A stretch of 64,000 nt of DNA from Penaeicola halotolerans (GCF_016464625.1 NZ_JAEAGO010000002.1:620001-684000), one strand, 5' to 3'. Positions 25,696 to 34,761 are shown, numbered from the stretch's first letter. Numbers and translations: made by a program. Notes: a model not told the origin generated them from the letters alone.

Positions 25696-26730
25696 TTATT
25701 GATTATAATATATGCTTAGGGTATCCCCCAAAATGTCCACTTGTTCTGATGGCGCAATATTGAGCCTAGGTGAAGCTATGCCCTCTTTAAAAATGGATTG
25801 ACCTGTAAACACACGTGCTTCATCCCAAAGTTCGTCATTGATAAATTTTTGTAAAAGTACTGCGCCTCCCTCTATGATCACAGATTGTACTTTTCTTTTA
25901 TGAAGGTCAGCCAAAATTTGTGGAATCAGCTCTCCCTCTTCGAGTTTTACATAGTCTAAGTTTTCTTTTTGGGAGGTTTTTATCAGATTGTAGCAAATAG
26001 TGGGCTGCGTCTGATCAAATAAGGAGAGTTGGGGTTCTAATTTCAAATATTTGTCAATGACTATTCTTAAAGGATTCTTTCCTTTCCAATCCCTTACATT
26101 AAGTTTAGGATTATCATGCTGAGCAGTTCGAGTACCTACCATGATAGCATCTTCTTCCGCACGCCATTTGTGTACGAGCTGTCTGGCTTGAGGATTACTG
26201 ATCCACTTACTATCAAAGTCCTTTCTGGCAATAAAGCCGTCTTGAGTCTCTGCCCATTTTAGGATGACATATGGTCTATTTCTTTCTATTTGATTAAAAA
26301 ATCTTCTGTTGAGTGATCTGGCTTCATCATTTAGCACACCTAACTCAACTTCAATGTCTGCAAGTTTTAGTTTTTCGATGCCCTTCCCACCTACGAGTGG
26401 ATTGCTATCGGTGGCTGCTATCATTACTTTTTTGACTTTATGTTTGACTAATAAGTCAGCGCAGGGAGGAGTTTTACCAAAGTGAGCACATGGCTCTAGC
26501 GTGACATAGACAGTTGCTTGAGATAGCAAAGATGGATCTTTGATAGCATTGACAGCATTTACTTCTGCGTGTGGCCCACCATATACTTGATGATATCCTT
26601 CTCCTATGATTTGATTTTGATGTACGATCACACATCCAACCATTGGATTAGGGCTTACTTTTCCTCTCCCTAAAGCTGCGAGCTGTAGGGCACGCTGCAT
26701 ATATTTTATGTCCATCGGGTCAAAACTCAT
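25696..26730 (-). CDS. ribD: Bifunctional riboflavin enzyme RibD (deaminase/reductase)
   Basis: A 344-residue enzyme performing steps 2 and 3 of riboflavin synthesis. The N-terminal deaminase domain (1-145) has its zinc site: H54 and E56 in GPHAEVNAV, C81 and C90 in LEPCAHFGKTPPC. The C-terminal reductase domain (about 148-344) has AETQDGFIA, DAIMVGTRTAQHDNPKLNVR and VIIEGGAVLLQKF. No FMN riboswitch is visible upstream, and no other rib genes are adjacent. It leads a two-gene operon with msrC. Confidence 0.95.
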   Translation of the reverse strand: MSFDPMDIKYMQRALQLAALGRGKVSPNPMVGCVIVHQNQIIGEGYHQVYGGPHAEVNAVNAIKDPSLLSQATVYVTLEPCAHFGKTPPCADLLVKHKVKKVMIAATDSNPLVGGKGIEKLKLADIEVELGVLNDEARSLNRRFFNQIERNRPYVILKWAETQDGFIARKDFDSKWISNPQARQLVHKWRAEEDAIMVGTRTAQHDNPKLNVRDWKGKNPLRIVIDKYLKLEPQLSLFDQTQPTICYNLIKTSQKENLDYVKLEEGELIPQILADLHKRKVQSVIIEGGAVLLQKFINDELWDEARVFTGQSIFKEGIASPRLNIAPSEQVDILGDTLSIYYNQ

Positions 26731-26756
26731 GACGTAAAGGTAAACACTAAAATCAA

Positions 26757-26787
26757 TAAAAAAGGAGAAAGCTAATAGCCTTCTCCT
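26757..26787 (-). terminator. Rho-independent terminator after the DUF4382 gene
   Basis: GGAGAA (26764-26769) with GC (26771-26772) pairs with GC and TTCTCC (26781-26786), loop TAATA. The plus-strand A-run at 26758-26763 gives the T-tract on the minus strand. Confidence 0.75.
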
Positions 26788-26812
26788 CTTAAATGGTTTG
26801 GTTTAGGATGGT

Positions 26813-27613
26813 TTATTCGTTTCCGAATGCTACAGTTTCTACTGTAGTGATTTCGCCTACTTCAGTTTCGACACCTTCTATCGTCACAGCTTCGAAGCCT
26901 GTTTCTTCTGCTGGAACGATCACTACACGATACGTTGCTGGAGCCTCTAGTCCTCTCAGATAGTAGATTCCACCAGCATTTGGATAAGCGCTGACAGTGT
27001 CTTCATCTATGATACCATAAACTACAGCTTGTAGATCAGCAGGGTCTATAGCGCCAGATATCACAGCTTCTTCGCTGATAGAAGTGATCACTTTGATAGT
27101 TGGTTTGAGTATGTACTGACCTGAGTTGCCAGCTTTCACCACTGATCTGGCAGCATCAAAGTCCAAAAGAAACTCATATACTCTACCTGCTTCTAGAGTT
27201 TCATTGACTAAAAGTTTCAAGCCAGATTGATGTGCGCTTGGTGTAGTAAGACGAATTTGCTCACCATCTATAGTGACATAGTTTTCAGATCCTAAGATTA
27301 GTCTGATTTGACCGATTCTACCTGCTGGCAGATCCACTTCTGTAAGCAATGTATCCACACCAGCCGTCAGTTTTAATAAGTCGTACTGACCTGCTTGGAC
27401 ATTGTCTAGTGAAGTCCATCCATTCTCTCCCTCTTCAGTAGTAGATTTTACTTGGATGTCTACGATGTCTATCCAGACTTCTTCATAGTCAGCTGGCGCA
27501 TCAGTAAGTTTGATCGAAAGGCGAGCATTGCCTTCTTCTGGGGCATCATCATTACATGCTGTAAATCCGAATGCTAGCGCAAGAAGCGCTACAAATAAAA
27601 ATGACTTCTTCAT
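26813..27613 (-). CDS. DUF4382 lipoprotein
   Basis: A 266-residue lipoprotein, lipobox GFTAC with Cys20. Residues about 30-175 form the DUF4382 domain, starting with RLSIKLTDAPADYEEVWIDI and including TAGVDTLLTEVDLPAGRIGQ and RLILGSENYVTIDGE. A second Ig- or carboxypeptidase-regulatory-like beta domain follows (about 180-266). The protein is strongly acidic. DUF4382 proteins are surface or periplasmic lipoproteins of unknown function, frequent in Bacteroidota. It is divergent from prmC. Confidence 0.88.
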   Translation of the reverse strand: MKKSFLFVALLALAFGFTACNDDAPEEGNARLSIKLTDAPADYEEVWIDIVDIQVKSTTEEGENGWTSLDNVQAGQYDLLKLTAGVDTLLTEVDLPAGRIGQIRLILGSENYVTIDGEQIRLTTPSAHQSGLKLLVNETLEAGRVYEFLLDFDAARSVVKAGNSGQYILKPTIKVITSISEEAVISGAIDPADLQAVVYGIIDEDTVSAYPNAGGIYYLRGLEAPATYRVVIVPAEETGFEAVTIEGVETEVGEITTVETVAFGNE

Positions 27614-27684
27614 GATTAATATTTGGTTTTGGTTGAGTCTTGAAGTTTCAAAATCAATGCCAAATTCTTATATCAATAAAATTC

Positions 27685-27692
27685 TATCTTTG
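27685..27692 (+). promoter_or_regulatory. Putative -7 box (TATCTTTG) of prmC
   Basis: Matches TAnnTTTG and ends 8 nt before the prmC ATG, which would place transcription start at or next to the start codon. Confidence 0.5.
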
Positions 27693-27700
27693 TAGCTACT

Positions 27701-28549
27701 ATGAAAGCTACCCAAGAGATCTTGCGCGATGTGAAGGAAAGATTGGTAAGTGTGTATCAATCTGATGAAGCTGAAAGCCTATCTATGTGGTTAATAGAAG
27801 AGATTTTGGAGCTGAAAAGAATGGACATTTTGCTTAATCTAACTTATGAACTAAATGCAGCACAACAGCATAAGTTAGAAGAAAGTATAGCACGACTACT
27901 TAGGCAGGAGCCAGTCCAATATGTGTTAGGTAAAGCACCTTTTTTATCTCATGAGTTTAATGTGAGACCTGGTGTGCTCATTCCTAGACCAGAGACTGAA
28001 GAGCTAGTTCAGTGGATACTCAAGGAAAACGCTCAAGCTGATCTCCGGGTTTTGGACATTGGTACAGGTAGTGGTTGTATACCTGTTTCGCTATCAATTG
28101 CTAAGCCCTCAGCGACTGTCTATGCCGTGGATATCAGTGAGGAGGCTTTGATGATCGCTAAAGAAAATAATGATCTACTTGGTGCCACTGTAGCTTTTAG
28201 CAGACTAGATATTTTAGCAGAAGAGATTCCATTCAAAAACTTAGACATTGTCATCAGTAATCCTCCCTATGTTCGTAATTCAGAGAAGCAATCCATGCAA
28301 GTCAATGTACTCGATCACGAACCTGAGTTAGCTTTATTTGTCCCAGATGAGGATCCACTCCTATTTTACAGGGTTATCGCAAGCAAATCTAAGGCAGCAC
28401 TGAAATCAGGTGGTAAACTTTATTTTGAGATCAATGAAGTGTTCGGAAAAGAAATGGAAAAGTTACTTTTAGAGGAGGGTTTTCAGGAAGTGCGGATTGA
28501 AAAGGACTTTAGAGATAAGATGAGGTTTGCGATCGCTAGTTTAGTGTAA
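27701..28549 (+). CDS. prmC: Peptide chain release factor glutamine methyltransferase
   Basis: A 282-residue SAM-dependent methyltransferase that methylates the GGQ glutamine of release factors RF1 and RF2. The N-terminal helical domain binds the factor (ARLLRQEPVQYVLGKAPFL). The SAM motif VLDIGTGSGCIPVSL is followed by the catalytic NPPY at residues 187-190 (ISNPPYVRN). The 3' end overlaps the convergent gene by 9 bases (28541-28549) without a hairpin. The ATG lies directly behind a TATCTTTG box. Confidence 0.95.
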   Translation: MKATQEILRDVKERLVSVYQSDEAESLSMWLIEEILELKRMDILLNLTYELNAAQQHKLEESIARLLRQEPVQYVLGKAPFLSHEFNVRPGVLIPRPETEELVQWILKENAQADLRVLDIGTGSGCIPVSLSIAKPSATVYAVDISEEALMIAKENNDLLGATVAFSRLDILAEEIPFKNLDIVISNPPYVRNSEKQSMQVNVLDHEPELALFVPDEDPLLFYRVIASKSKAALKSGGKLYFEINEVFGKEMEKLLLEEGFQEVRIEKDFRDKMRFAIASLV

Positions 28550-29119
28550 GCGTTCACCTATCCAAAAGGGGGATTGCGCACATAGCACATGAAGTCCTTC
28601 TTGACTGATTTTTTCAACATTATCTCCATGAGGGTCTTTGATACTTACTTGATCGAAAAATCGGAGTTCAGTCTGAGCAAGAAACCATTTTTTCAGCGTG
28701 TTTGAGCGACTATAGTAATATCTCCAGCCAGCCGCAAAACACACTATATTGATCGTATGAAGAGATTCCAATGGGATGCGTTTTGGGACAAATTCTGGCA
28801 GAATGACATTGACAGCATGGTGATGGGTAGATTTTAATATTTCTAGACCTGTCTCTAGAGCTGTCTTATCAGTTTGTTTGACGATCAACTGATAGGGCGC
28901 TTGATGCATGAGTTGCGTGATGAGCTCATCAGTAGGTACTTCATCTAGGAGTACAATGTCAATCTTGATGCCCCATGATAGTGCAAGTGGTAACTGAGCA
29001 ACATCTACAATCACCGTAGGCACCCACTCTAGTAGTGGGCCGATCAACTCAAAGCTTACAGTGTCTAAAATAAGTATTGCGGGCTCTTGTTCGTCTCTGA
29101 CAAAGTGGTGTGAAGACAT
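28541..29119 (-). CDS. Uncharacterised protein, thiamine-pyrophosphokinase-like fold without active site (tentative)
   Basis: A 192-residue cytoplasmic protein. The N-terminal SSHHFVRDEQEPAILI and LLEWVPTVIV, then GIKIDIVLLDEVPTDEL, LIVKQTDKTALETGLEIL and HAVNVILPEF, follow the layout of a Cytophagales thiamine pyrophosphokinase that I recall as starting with SSHH-VRD-QEPA. In true TPK, the stretch after the IKID strand reads LGDFD and supplies catalytic acids; here it is LDEVP, and the RxDHT motif is not seen. It is therefore either a catalytically dead paralogue or an enzyme with another activity. It is convergent with prmC. Confidence 0.45.
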   Translation of the reverse strand: MSSHHFVRDEQEPAILILDTVSFELIGPLLEWVPTVIVDVAQLPLALSWGIKIDIVLLDEVPTDELITQLMHQAPYQLIVKQTDKTALETGLEILKSTHHHAVNVILPEFVPKRIPLESLHTINIVCFAAGWRYYYSRSNTLKKWFLAQTELRFFDQVSIKDPHGDNVEKISQEGLHVLCAQSPFWIGERLH

Positions 29120-29265
29120 CAGATTTTCTTTTTGTTAAAAAAAGTACATTTTTTTCAATTTCCTATGACTGTACTAGAATAAAAGTATGAATGGTGCATG
29201 ACTTGATCATTAATTTTTTCATATTTATAGGTCAGATTTAAGAACATTCCCATCCTACCTTTACC

Positions 29266-31440
29266 ATGTTGAGAGCCATTGCTGTTATTTCTATCATTTT
29301 CTTATTTATCACGAGTGCACGTGCTCAGAACTGGGATTTAAATCAAATAGACAGTCTTTCTCAAGTTCTCAAAGATGATATTGGTAAAGGAGAAAGGTTA
29401 TCTACTCTTGTCAAATTAGCAAGGGCTCAGCTCAAAGTAGATCAAGGGGCTGCCGCTAGAGAATCTCTCAAAGAAGCCCAAAACCTAGCAGAAGAACTGA
29501 GAAATAAAAGACTCCAAGCCGAGATTAACTTCATGCATGGATACATCAAGATGCGCTCTGGGGACTTTGGAGGAGCATTGGCGGACTTTAGGTCTGTAGA
29601 TAGTGTGCTCAAGGATACAGATGAAGGAAAGGCTACCAAAGCAGAGTCAGCGCTAAAGTCAGGAGATGTTTTTGCACTTTCGGGTAACTTTGATAGTGCT
29701 GTTTATTACTATAATAAGACGCAGAGGATATTAGACGAGGAAAAAAATCCCTTTTTACAGTCGGCTCTAGATCTTAGCTTGGGCAACCTTTATGATGATA
29801 TTAACCCAGAAATTGCACTGGAAAAATATCTCTCAACTCTCAAATACTTTGAAGATAAAGAAGATAAGTACAATGAAGTACAGGTGCTTAATAACCTGGG
29901 GGAATTGTACAGAAAAGCGTTTAAAGACTTTGAAAAGGCTGAAGAGCACTACCTTAGAGCGATAGCAATCAACGAAGAATTGGAACAATTAGCTTCTCTA
30001 TCGATGAATTATGTAAACTATGGGATATTACTAAGAGAAAATGCCACAGCATATGAGCGTTCACTAGAATACACGAAAAAGGGATACGACATTCAAAAAG
30101 CATCTAATAATCCACGTGCGATAGCCAATGGGGCATTTAATATGGCACAAGTTCATCTGGCTTTAGGGAAGAATGAACTAGCCAAGCAATACTATGATGA
30201 GACGCTAGAAATGAGTGAAAAAGGTAATTTACTCATTGGCAAGTATTTTGGTAATTCAGGATTAGTAGTACTTTACTTACAGGAGAAAAAACCAAATCTG
30301 GCACTTAAGTATAGCGAAGCGCAATTAGCCCTTGCTCAGCAGATGGGTACGATAGATTTTTTGCTAGAGTCGTACGAAAGTTTGTATAAATCATATAAGG
30401 CCAGTGGAGATTATGCTAAGGCCCTCGCTAATCTGGAACAAGTAAAAGTCTATGCAGACTCAATCGAAAAGCAAAGAAACGCTGATAAGTTACTAACGCT
30501 TCGAACACAGTATGAGCTGGATCAAGCAGAATCTGAAAATGAGTTGCTCAAACTCCAGAAAAGTGAGCAAGAAGCAAAGATTGAAAATAAAAATAACACC
30601 CTGATCGGTATTATCTTAATCGCCTTTTTACTCATACTGACAACTTATATTTTATATAGATACTCTAAGTCAAAAGAGAAAGCTAACAAGAAGTTGGCTC
30701 TTCGAAATGATGAAATAGCCGCTCAAAACGAACTTTTAGAGGACCAGCAATTGAGGTTAAAAGAAGTAAATGCTGCTAAAGATAAGCTCTTTTCGATCAT
30801 CAGCCATGACCTCAGGGCACCCATTGCCTCTATCAAAGGCTTCATAGAAGTGCTGAAGGACGGAGGTTTTACCGAAGAGGAACTAGAACTCATCCTCAAC
30901 AAGCTACACGTGGAGACAGATAGTACTTATAAGATGATGGATAACCTTCTGCATTGGGCTAAGATCCAGATGCAAGGAGTCAATACAGAGAAAGTTTTCT
31001 TCAAACTTGATCATTTGATTGAAGAGACGATCAGACTATATGCTCCTATCTCAGAAACTAAGCAGATCCTTGTGATCAATGAAATATCGGAAACGGTGGT
31101 CGTCAAAGCGGATGAAAATCAAATTAAAATAGTCTTTAGAAACCTGCTTAGCAATGCCATCAAGTTTACCCCTGAGCATGGTCAAATCACCATATCCTAT
31201 GTGAAGTTAGAGACCCACATCAAAGTCTGCATCAAAGATACTGGAGTGGGCATTACTCAAGAGTCCTTAGAAAAAATCATGAAAAATGACCATTTTTCTA
31301 CACAGGGGACTTTAGGTGAAAAGGGAACTGGCTTAGGTATCCAGCTTAGTAGAGGTTTTATAGAAAACAATGGGGGCAGTCTCTCCATTGAAAAAAATCC
31401 AACAGGAGGAAGTATATTTTGCTTTACACTTCCTAAATAA
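29266..31440 (+). CDS. TPR-containing sensor histidine kinase
   Basis: A 724-residue hybrid membrane kinase. It has a signal peptide (1-21, ending SARAQ), a periplasmic array of TPR-like repeats (about 40-400, e.g. LNNLGELYRKAFKDFEKAEE and FNMAQVHLALGKNELAKQYY), one membrane span (about 446-464) and a short coiled coil. Next are a HisKA domain with phospho-accepting H514 in FSIISHDLRAPIASIKGF and an HATPase domain with NLLSNAIKFTPEHG (N box) and GTGLGIQLS (G box). No response regulator is adjacent, so its partner is elsewhere. The input signal is unknown. TPR-type sensor kinases are widespread in Bacteroidota. Confidence 0.92.
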   Translation: MLRAIAVISIIFLFITSARAQNWDLNQIDSLSQVLKDDIGKGERLSTLVKLARAQLKVDQGAAARESLKEAQNLAEELRNKRLQAEINFMHGYIKMRSGDFGGALADFRSVDSVLKDTDEGKATKAESALKSGDVFALSGNFDSAVYYYNKTQRILDEEKNPFLQSALDLSLGNLYDDINPEIALEKYLSTLKYFEDKEDKYNEVQVLNNLGELYRKAFKDFEKAEEHYLRAIAINEELEQLASLSMNYVNYGILLRENATAYERSLEYTKKGYDIQKASNNPRAIANGAFNMAQVHLALGKNELAKQYYDETLEMSEKGNLLIGKYFGNSGLVVLYLQEKKPNLALKYSEAQLALAQQMGTIDFLLESYESLYKSYKASGDYAKALANLEQVKVYADSIEKQRNADKLLTLRTQYELDQAESENELLKLQKSEQEAKIENKNNTLIGIILIAFLLILTTYILYRYSKSKEKANKKLALRNDEIAAQNELLEDQQLRLKEVNAAKDKLFSIISHDLRAPIASIKGFIEVLKDGGFTEEELELILNKLHVETDSTYKMMDNLLHWAKIQMQGVNTEKVFFKLDHLIEETIRLYAPISETKQILVINEISETVVVKADENQIKIVFRNLLSNAIKFTPEHGQITISYVKLETHIKVCIKDTGVGITQESLEKIMKNDHFSTQGTLGEKGTGLGIQLSRGFIENNGGSLSIEKNPTGGSIFCFTLPK

Positions 31441-31472
31441 AAAAGGGTGCCTAGTCACAAGCACCCTTTTCG
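31441..31472. terminator. Bidirectional rho-independent terminator
   Basis: AAAAGGGTGC (31441-31450) pairs perfectly with GCACCCTTTT (31461-31470). It sits between the convergent kinase and ndk genes. Confidence 0.9.
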
Positions 31473-31489
31473 AAATCATTTTCTTCTTA

Positions 31490-31912
31490 TTAAGCAATCC
31501 TCTCAAATTGTGAGAAGAAGAAGTTGCCTTCAATAGCAGCATTCTCATCTGAGTCAGATCCATGTACTGCATTGGCATCGATAGACTTAGCAAATAAGTT
31601 GCGAATTGTACCAGGGGCAGCTTCTTTTGGATTAGTTGCACCGATAAGTGTTCTGAAGTCAGCCACTGCATTTTCTTTTTCTAAGATCGCTGCGATGATA
31701 GGTCCTGAAGACATGAAGTCACAAAGCTCACCATAAAAAGGTCTTGCACTATGTACTTCATAAAATTTACCTGCTACCTCTTTAGTCAGTTTAGTGGCCT
31801 TTAATGCTACGATTTTAAAGCCTGCCTCTTCGATCATCTTCAAGATCGCTCCTGAATTGCCCGCTCCAAATGCATCAGGCTTAATCATCGTGAATGTTCT
31901 GTTAGTTGCCAT
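31490..31912 (-). CDS. ndk: Nucleoside-diphosphate kinase
   Basis: A 140-residue NDK that transfers the gamma phosphate between NTPs and NDPs through a phosphohistidine. The active-site histidine is H117 in [12 protein letters not shown]. Other conserved segments: [35 protein letters not shown] and [18 protein letters not shown]. Length is normal for a hexameric bacterial enzyme. Upstream, a TAATTTTG box lies on the minus strand at 31947-31954. Confidence 0.97.
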   Translation of the reverse strand: MATNRTFTMIKPDAFGAGNSGAILKMIEEAGFKIVALKATKLTKEVAGKFYEVHSARPFYGELCDFMSSGPIIAAILEKENAVADFRTLIGATNPKEAAPGTIRNLFAKSIDANAVHGSDSDENAAIEGNFFFSQFERIA

Positions 31913-31946
31913 ATTCTTACTTTTGATTTAATTTCTAATTTGGGTG

Positions 31947-31954
31947 CAAAATTA
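31947..31954 (-). promoter_or_regulatory. Putative -7 box (TAATTTTG) of ndk
   Basis: Minus-strand match to TAnnTTTG, 34 nt before the ndk start. Confidence 0.45.
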
Positions 31955-32109
31955 CAACAAATCATAGAAAAGCGAACATTCCCTTCATTTAATTGATTGC
32001 TAAGATTTTTGATAGATAAAACACTTTGAGCTAACAATTGATTCATAGGAAGCTTGATTCAGGATAGAAACTGTGAAGATTCAGGTTTACAGACACTTGA
32101 ATAAAGCAT

Positions 32110-32139
32110 TTGTAAATTCAAAATTAATGCAGACCTTTG
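32110..32139 (+). promoter_or_regulatory. Promoter of the nrnA operon (TTG-N19-GACCTTTG)
   Basis: TTG at 32110-32112, 19-nt spacer, GACCTTTG at 32132-32139: the Bacteroidota arrangement with one deviation in the TA of the -7 box. The leader to the ATG at 32191 is about 45 nt. The rest of the 278-nt gap between ndk and nrnA shows nothing I can identify. Confidence 0.5.
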
Positions 32140-32190
32140 CGTCTTACCTTTTGAAAAAATCACTTTAGCAAAAGGGTAAAAAAATTTCTA

Positions 32191-33207
32191 ATGCAACAAC
32201 TCGAAGATTTCAAATCGAAAATCAACGGCCCAAAGCAAAAAATAGTCATCACTACCCATCACAAACCTGATGCAGATGCACTGGGCTCTTCCCTTGGACT
32301 TAAAGCATATCTTGATAAGAAAGGCCATAAAGTGACAGTCATCACTCCCTCTGATTACCCTGCGTTTTTGTACTGGATGAAGGGCAATGACACCGTCATC
32401 AACTATGAAGAGTATCCTCAAAAATCAGCTGAACTAGTCGCTACTGCGGATATGATCTTCGCTACCGACTTCTCATGTCTAAGCAGGATCAATGACCTCG
32501 GAGAGCTTGTCCAGCGATCAAAGGCCTACAAAGTAAACATTGATCATCATCAAGATCCCAAAGATTTTGCTGATATCAGAGTATGGGACACTGCAGCCGC
32601 TGCTACTTGTGAGCTAGTCTATCAGCTCATCGTAGATATGGGTGATAAAGATCTCATCGATAAAGAAATGGCAGAGTGTCTCTATGCGGGTATCATGACA
32701 GACACTGGAGGATTTAGACATCCAAATACTACAAAGAATGTACACCTTGTGGTGGCAGAACTGATTGATCTTGGAGCTGATGGCTCAAGAGTGACTCGGA
32801 TGATTTATGATACCAACTCTGTAAATAGGTTAAAATTTATTGGCTTCGCTTTAAGCGAACGTCTGGTAATTTTGCCACATTTGCAGGCGGCATATTTTGC
32901 TATTACCAAGGAAGATTTAGAGAAATATCACTCTAAAACTGGAGATACAGAAGGCATTGTCAATTATGCCTTGTCCCTAGAAGGAATCAAAATAGCGGCT
33001 CTTTTTACAGAAAGAGAAGATGCTATTAAGATATCTTTTAGATCAGTGGAAGATGTAGCTGTTAATAAGTTTGCTGCGGAATTTTTCGATGGAGGCGGAC
33101 ACAAAAATGCCTCAGGTGGAAAATCATACCTAGGGCTAAAAGAGACTACAGATAGATTTGAGCAGCTTTTAGCGGAGAAAAAAGAAGAACTTTATAACCA
33201 AAAATAA
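32191..33207 (+). CDS. nrnA: DHH/DHHA1 phosphoesterase NrnA (oligoribonuclease / pAp phosphatase)
   Basis: A 338-residue DHH-family enzyme that degrades very short RNAs (including pGpG) and dephosphorylates pAp. Metal-binding motifs: TTHHKPDADALGSSLGL near the N-terminus, ATDFSC, NIDHHQDPKDFADI with the DHH triad, and the C-terminal DHHA1 motif GGGHKNASGG. Cytoplasmic. One base separates its stop from the next gene, so it is the first gene of a three-gene operon with two FKBP lipoproteins. That arrangement recurs in gliding Flavobacteriia around gldI, as far as I recall. Confidence 0.93.
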   Translation: MQQLEDFKSKINGPKQKIVITTHHKPDADALGSSLGLKAYLDKKGHKVTVITPSDYPAFLYWMKGNDTVINYEEYPQKSAELVATADMIFATDFSCLSRINDLGELVQRSKAYKVNIDHHQDPKDFADIRVWDTAAAATCELVYQLIVDMGDKDLIDKEMAECLYAGIMTDTGGFRHPNTTKNVHLVVAELIDLGADGSRVTRMIYDTNSVNRLKFIGFALSERLVILPHLQAAYFAITKEDLEKYHSKTGDTEGIVNYALSLEGIKIAALFTEREDAIKISFRSVEDVAVNKFAAEFFDGGGHKNASGGKSYLGLKETTDRFEQLLAEKKEELYNQK

Positions 33208-33208
33208 A

Positions 33209-34147
33209 ATGACCAAAACGACAATTAAACTATTTACACTGGCGCTTGTAGCAGGTACACTAGCGCTTACGTCTTGTGGTAAGAAGACTGCCGAAACTTC
33301 TGATGGTATCAAGTATACTTACATAGAAGAGGGTGATCAAGCTCCTAAAGATGGAGAATTTGTGATCTACAACTTCAGTATGAGAAATGATGAAGACTCC
33401 ACGATAGTAGACTCATATGTTGATAGAACGCCACAATATTATCAATTTGTTGATTCTTTGATGGCTCAAGAGGTAGGTGTTGGTGAGATCATCAGAGTAT
33501 TGAAAAATGGAGATAGCATTGTCGTTAACTTGACTGCTGCTCAGCTTTATTCGAATGGAATGGGCATTCCTCCGTTTATGCAAGAGGATGATCAACTACA
33601 AATTTCTATTGGTGTTTTAGCAGTACTAAAAGATCAAACAGAGTTGAGTGATTGGATGAGAAAGTTCAATGAAGAGTCTGCGAGAATAGAGGAAGAAAAC
33701 AGTAAGGTTACTTTCGAAAAGGATGTTAAGACAATAGACGCTTTTCTAGCAGAAAAAGGCCTGGAGCCAACTGTGATCACCGAGTCTGGTGTGCGTGTAG
33801 TGATAGAGCAAGCAGGTACTGGTGAAAACGCTCAAGCTGGTCAAGAGGTAAGTGTTAATTACTTTGGAACCCTACTTGATGGAGCCGTATTTGACACCAA
33901 CGATGCAGAAAAAGCTAAAGAAAATAATGTCTTTATGGAAGGCAGGAACTATGAGCCGTTTACATTTCAGCTTGGAGCGGGTATGGTGATTAAAGGTTGG
34001 GATGAAGGTTTGGCAGCATTGAACAAAGGAGCTAAGGCGAAACTCTACATTCCATCTACACTTGCCTATGGTAGCAGAGCAAGATCTGAAGTCATCAAAG
34101 CAAACTCAATTTTGGTTTTTGACGTAGAACTTTTAGAAATAAAGTAA
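33209..34147 (+). CDS. FKBP-type peptidyl-prolyl isomerase lipoprotein (GldI-like context)
   Basis: A 312-residue lipoprotein, lipobox LALTSC with Cys23. An N-terminal beta-rich, FKBP-related region (about 30-165) is followed by a helical linker with a Glu-rich segment. A C-terminal FKBP domain (about 195-312) carries VSVNYFGTLLDGAVFDTN, VIKGWDEGLAALNKGAKAKL and IPSTLAYGSRA. The active-site aromatic and Asp positions look intact, so PPIase activity is plausible. Anchored in the periplasm or outer membrane, it would fold exported proteins. The neighbourhood (nrnA before, another FKBP after) resembles gldI regions; orthology is not established from the sequence alone. Confidence 0.85.
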   Translation: MTKTTIKLFTLALVAGTLALTSCGKKTAETSDGIKYTYIEEGDQAPKDGEFVIYNFSMRNDEDSTIVDSYVDRTPQYYQFVDSLMAQEVGVGEIIRVLKNGDSIVVNLTAAQLYSNGMGIPPFMQEDDQLQISIGVLAVLKDQTELSDWMRKFNEESARIEEENSKVTFEKDVKTIDAFLAEKGLEPTVITESGVRVVIEQAGTGENAQAGQEVSVNYFGTLLDGAVFDTNDAEKAKENNVFMEGRNYEPFTFQLGAGMVIKGWDEGLAALNKGAKAKLYIPSTLAYGSRARSEVIKANSILVFDVELLEIK

Positions 34148-34149
34148 AA

Positions 34150-34716
34150 ATGAAAAATTTAATTAGATTAACAACAACTCTTTTTTCTTTGACTTTATTG
34201 TTATCATCATGTATGAATAATAATGAAGACGATTTCGATGCTGTAGCTCAGTTAGAAGCTGATATCGCTGCCATCGATGCGCATATAGCCGCTAACCCAG
34301 CTACGTATGAAGAGATCGAATATACGATAACGGTAGATGGCGTAGAGGAAACAAAAAATAGGAGATGGATTAATCTTGAAAATGGTGTTAGAATCTTTGT
34401 TACTGAGGAGAGATCAGGTGCAGAAAAACCAGCTTTAGGAGATCAGATTACTACTCATTATACTGGCAGATTTTTGTCAGGAACAGTTTTTGATAGCTCG
34501 AATCCTGGTACTGGCAATCCCTTTAGATTTAATTTAGGAGGCGGAGTTATTGCAGGTTGGAGTATAGCATTTTCCGAACTTACAGTTGGAACTAGAGCTA
34601 TACTGCTCATACCTAGCCAATTTGCATACGGACGCCAAGGAAGTAGTAGCATCCCTCCTAACACACCTTTAAGATTTGAGGTTAATTTTATTTCAAAGTC
34701 ATCAAGTAATATTTAA
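34150..34716 (+). CDS. FKBP-type peptidyl-prolyl isomerase lipoprotein
   Basis: A 188-residue lipoprotein, lipobox LLSSC with Cys21, followed by an acidic NNNEDDFD stretch. Single FKBP domain (about 75-188): ITTHYTGRFLSGTVFDSS, GVIAGWSIAFSELTVG, ILLIPSQFAYGRQGSSSIPP and the terminal strand PLRFEVNFI. Only 2 nt separate it from the preceding FKBP gene. The usual WDxG is AGWSIA here. Two PPIases in tandem suggest a shared load of exported clients. Confidence 0.9.
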   Translation: MKNLIRLTTTLFSLTLLLSSCMNNNEDDFDAVAQLEADIAAIDAHIAANPATYEEIEYTITVDGVEETKNRRWINLENGVRIFVTEERSGAEKPALGDQITTHYTGRFLSGTVFDSSNPGTGNPFRFNLGGGVIAGWSIAFSELTVGTRAILLIPSQFAYGRQGSSSIPPNTPLRFEVNFISKSSSNI

Positions 34717-34720
34717 AATT

Positions 34721-34748
34721 CAAAAGCTCCTGATCAGGAGCTTTTGTT
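34721..34748 (+). terminator. Rho-independent terminator, perfect 26-bp palindrome
   Basis: CAAAAGCTCCTGA (34721-34733) is the exact reverse complement of TCAGGAGCTTTTG (34734-34746). It ends the FKBP operon and sits immediately before the rdgB promoter box. Confidence 0.88.
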
Positions 34749-34755
34749 ATTTTTG
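34748..34755 (+). promoter_or_regulatory. Putative -7 box (TATTTTTG) of rdgB
   Basis: Matches TAnnTTTG; ends 6 nt before ATG 34762. The expected -33 region falls inside the terminator palindrome, so the promoter, if real, is compact. Confidence 0.35.
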
Positions 34756-34761
34756 AGCATG

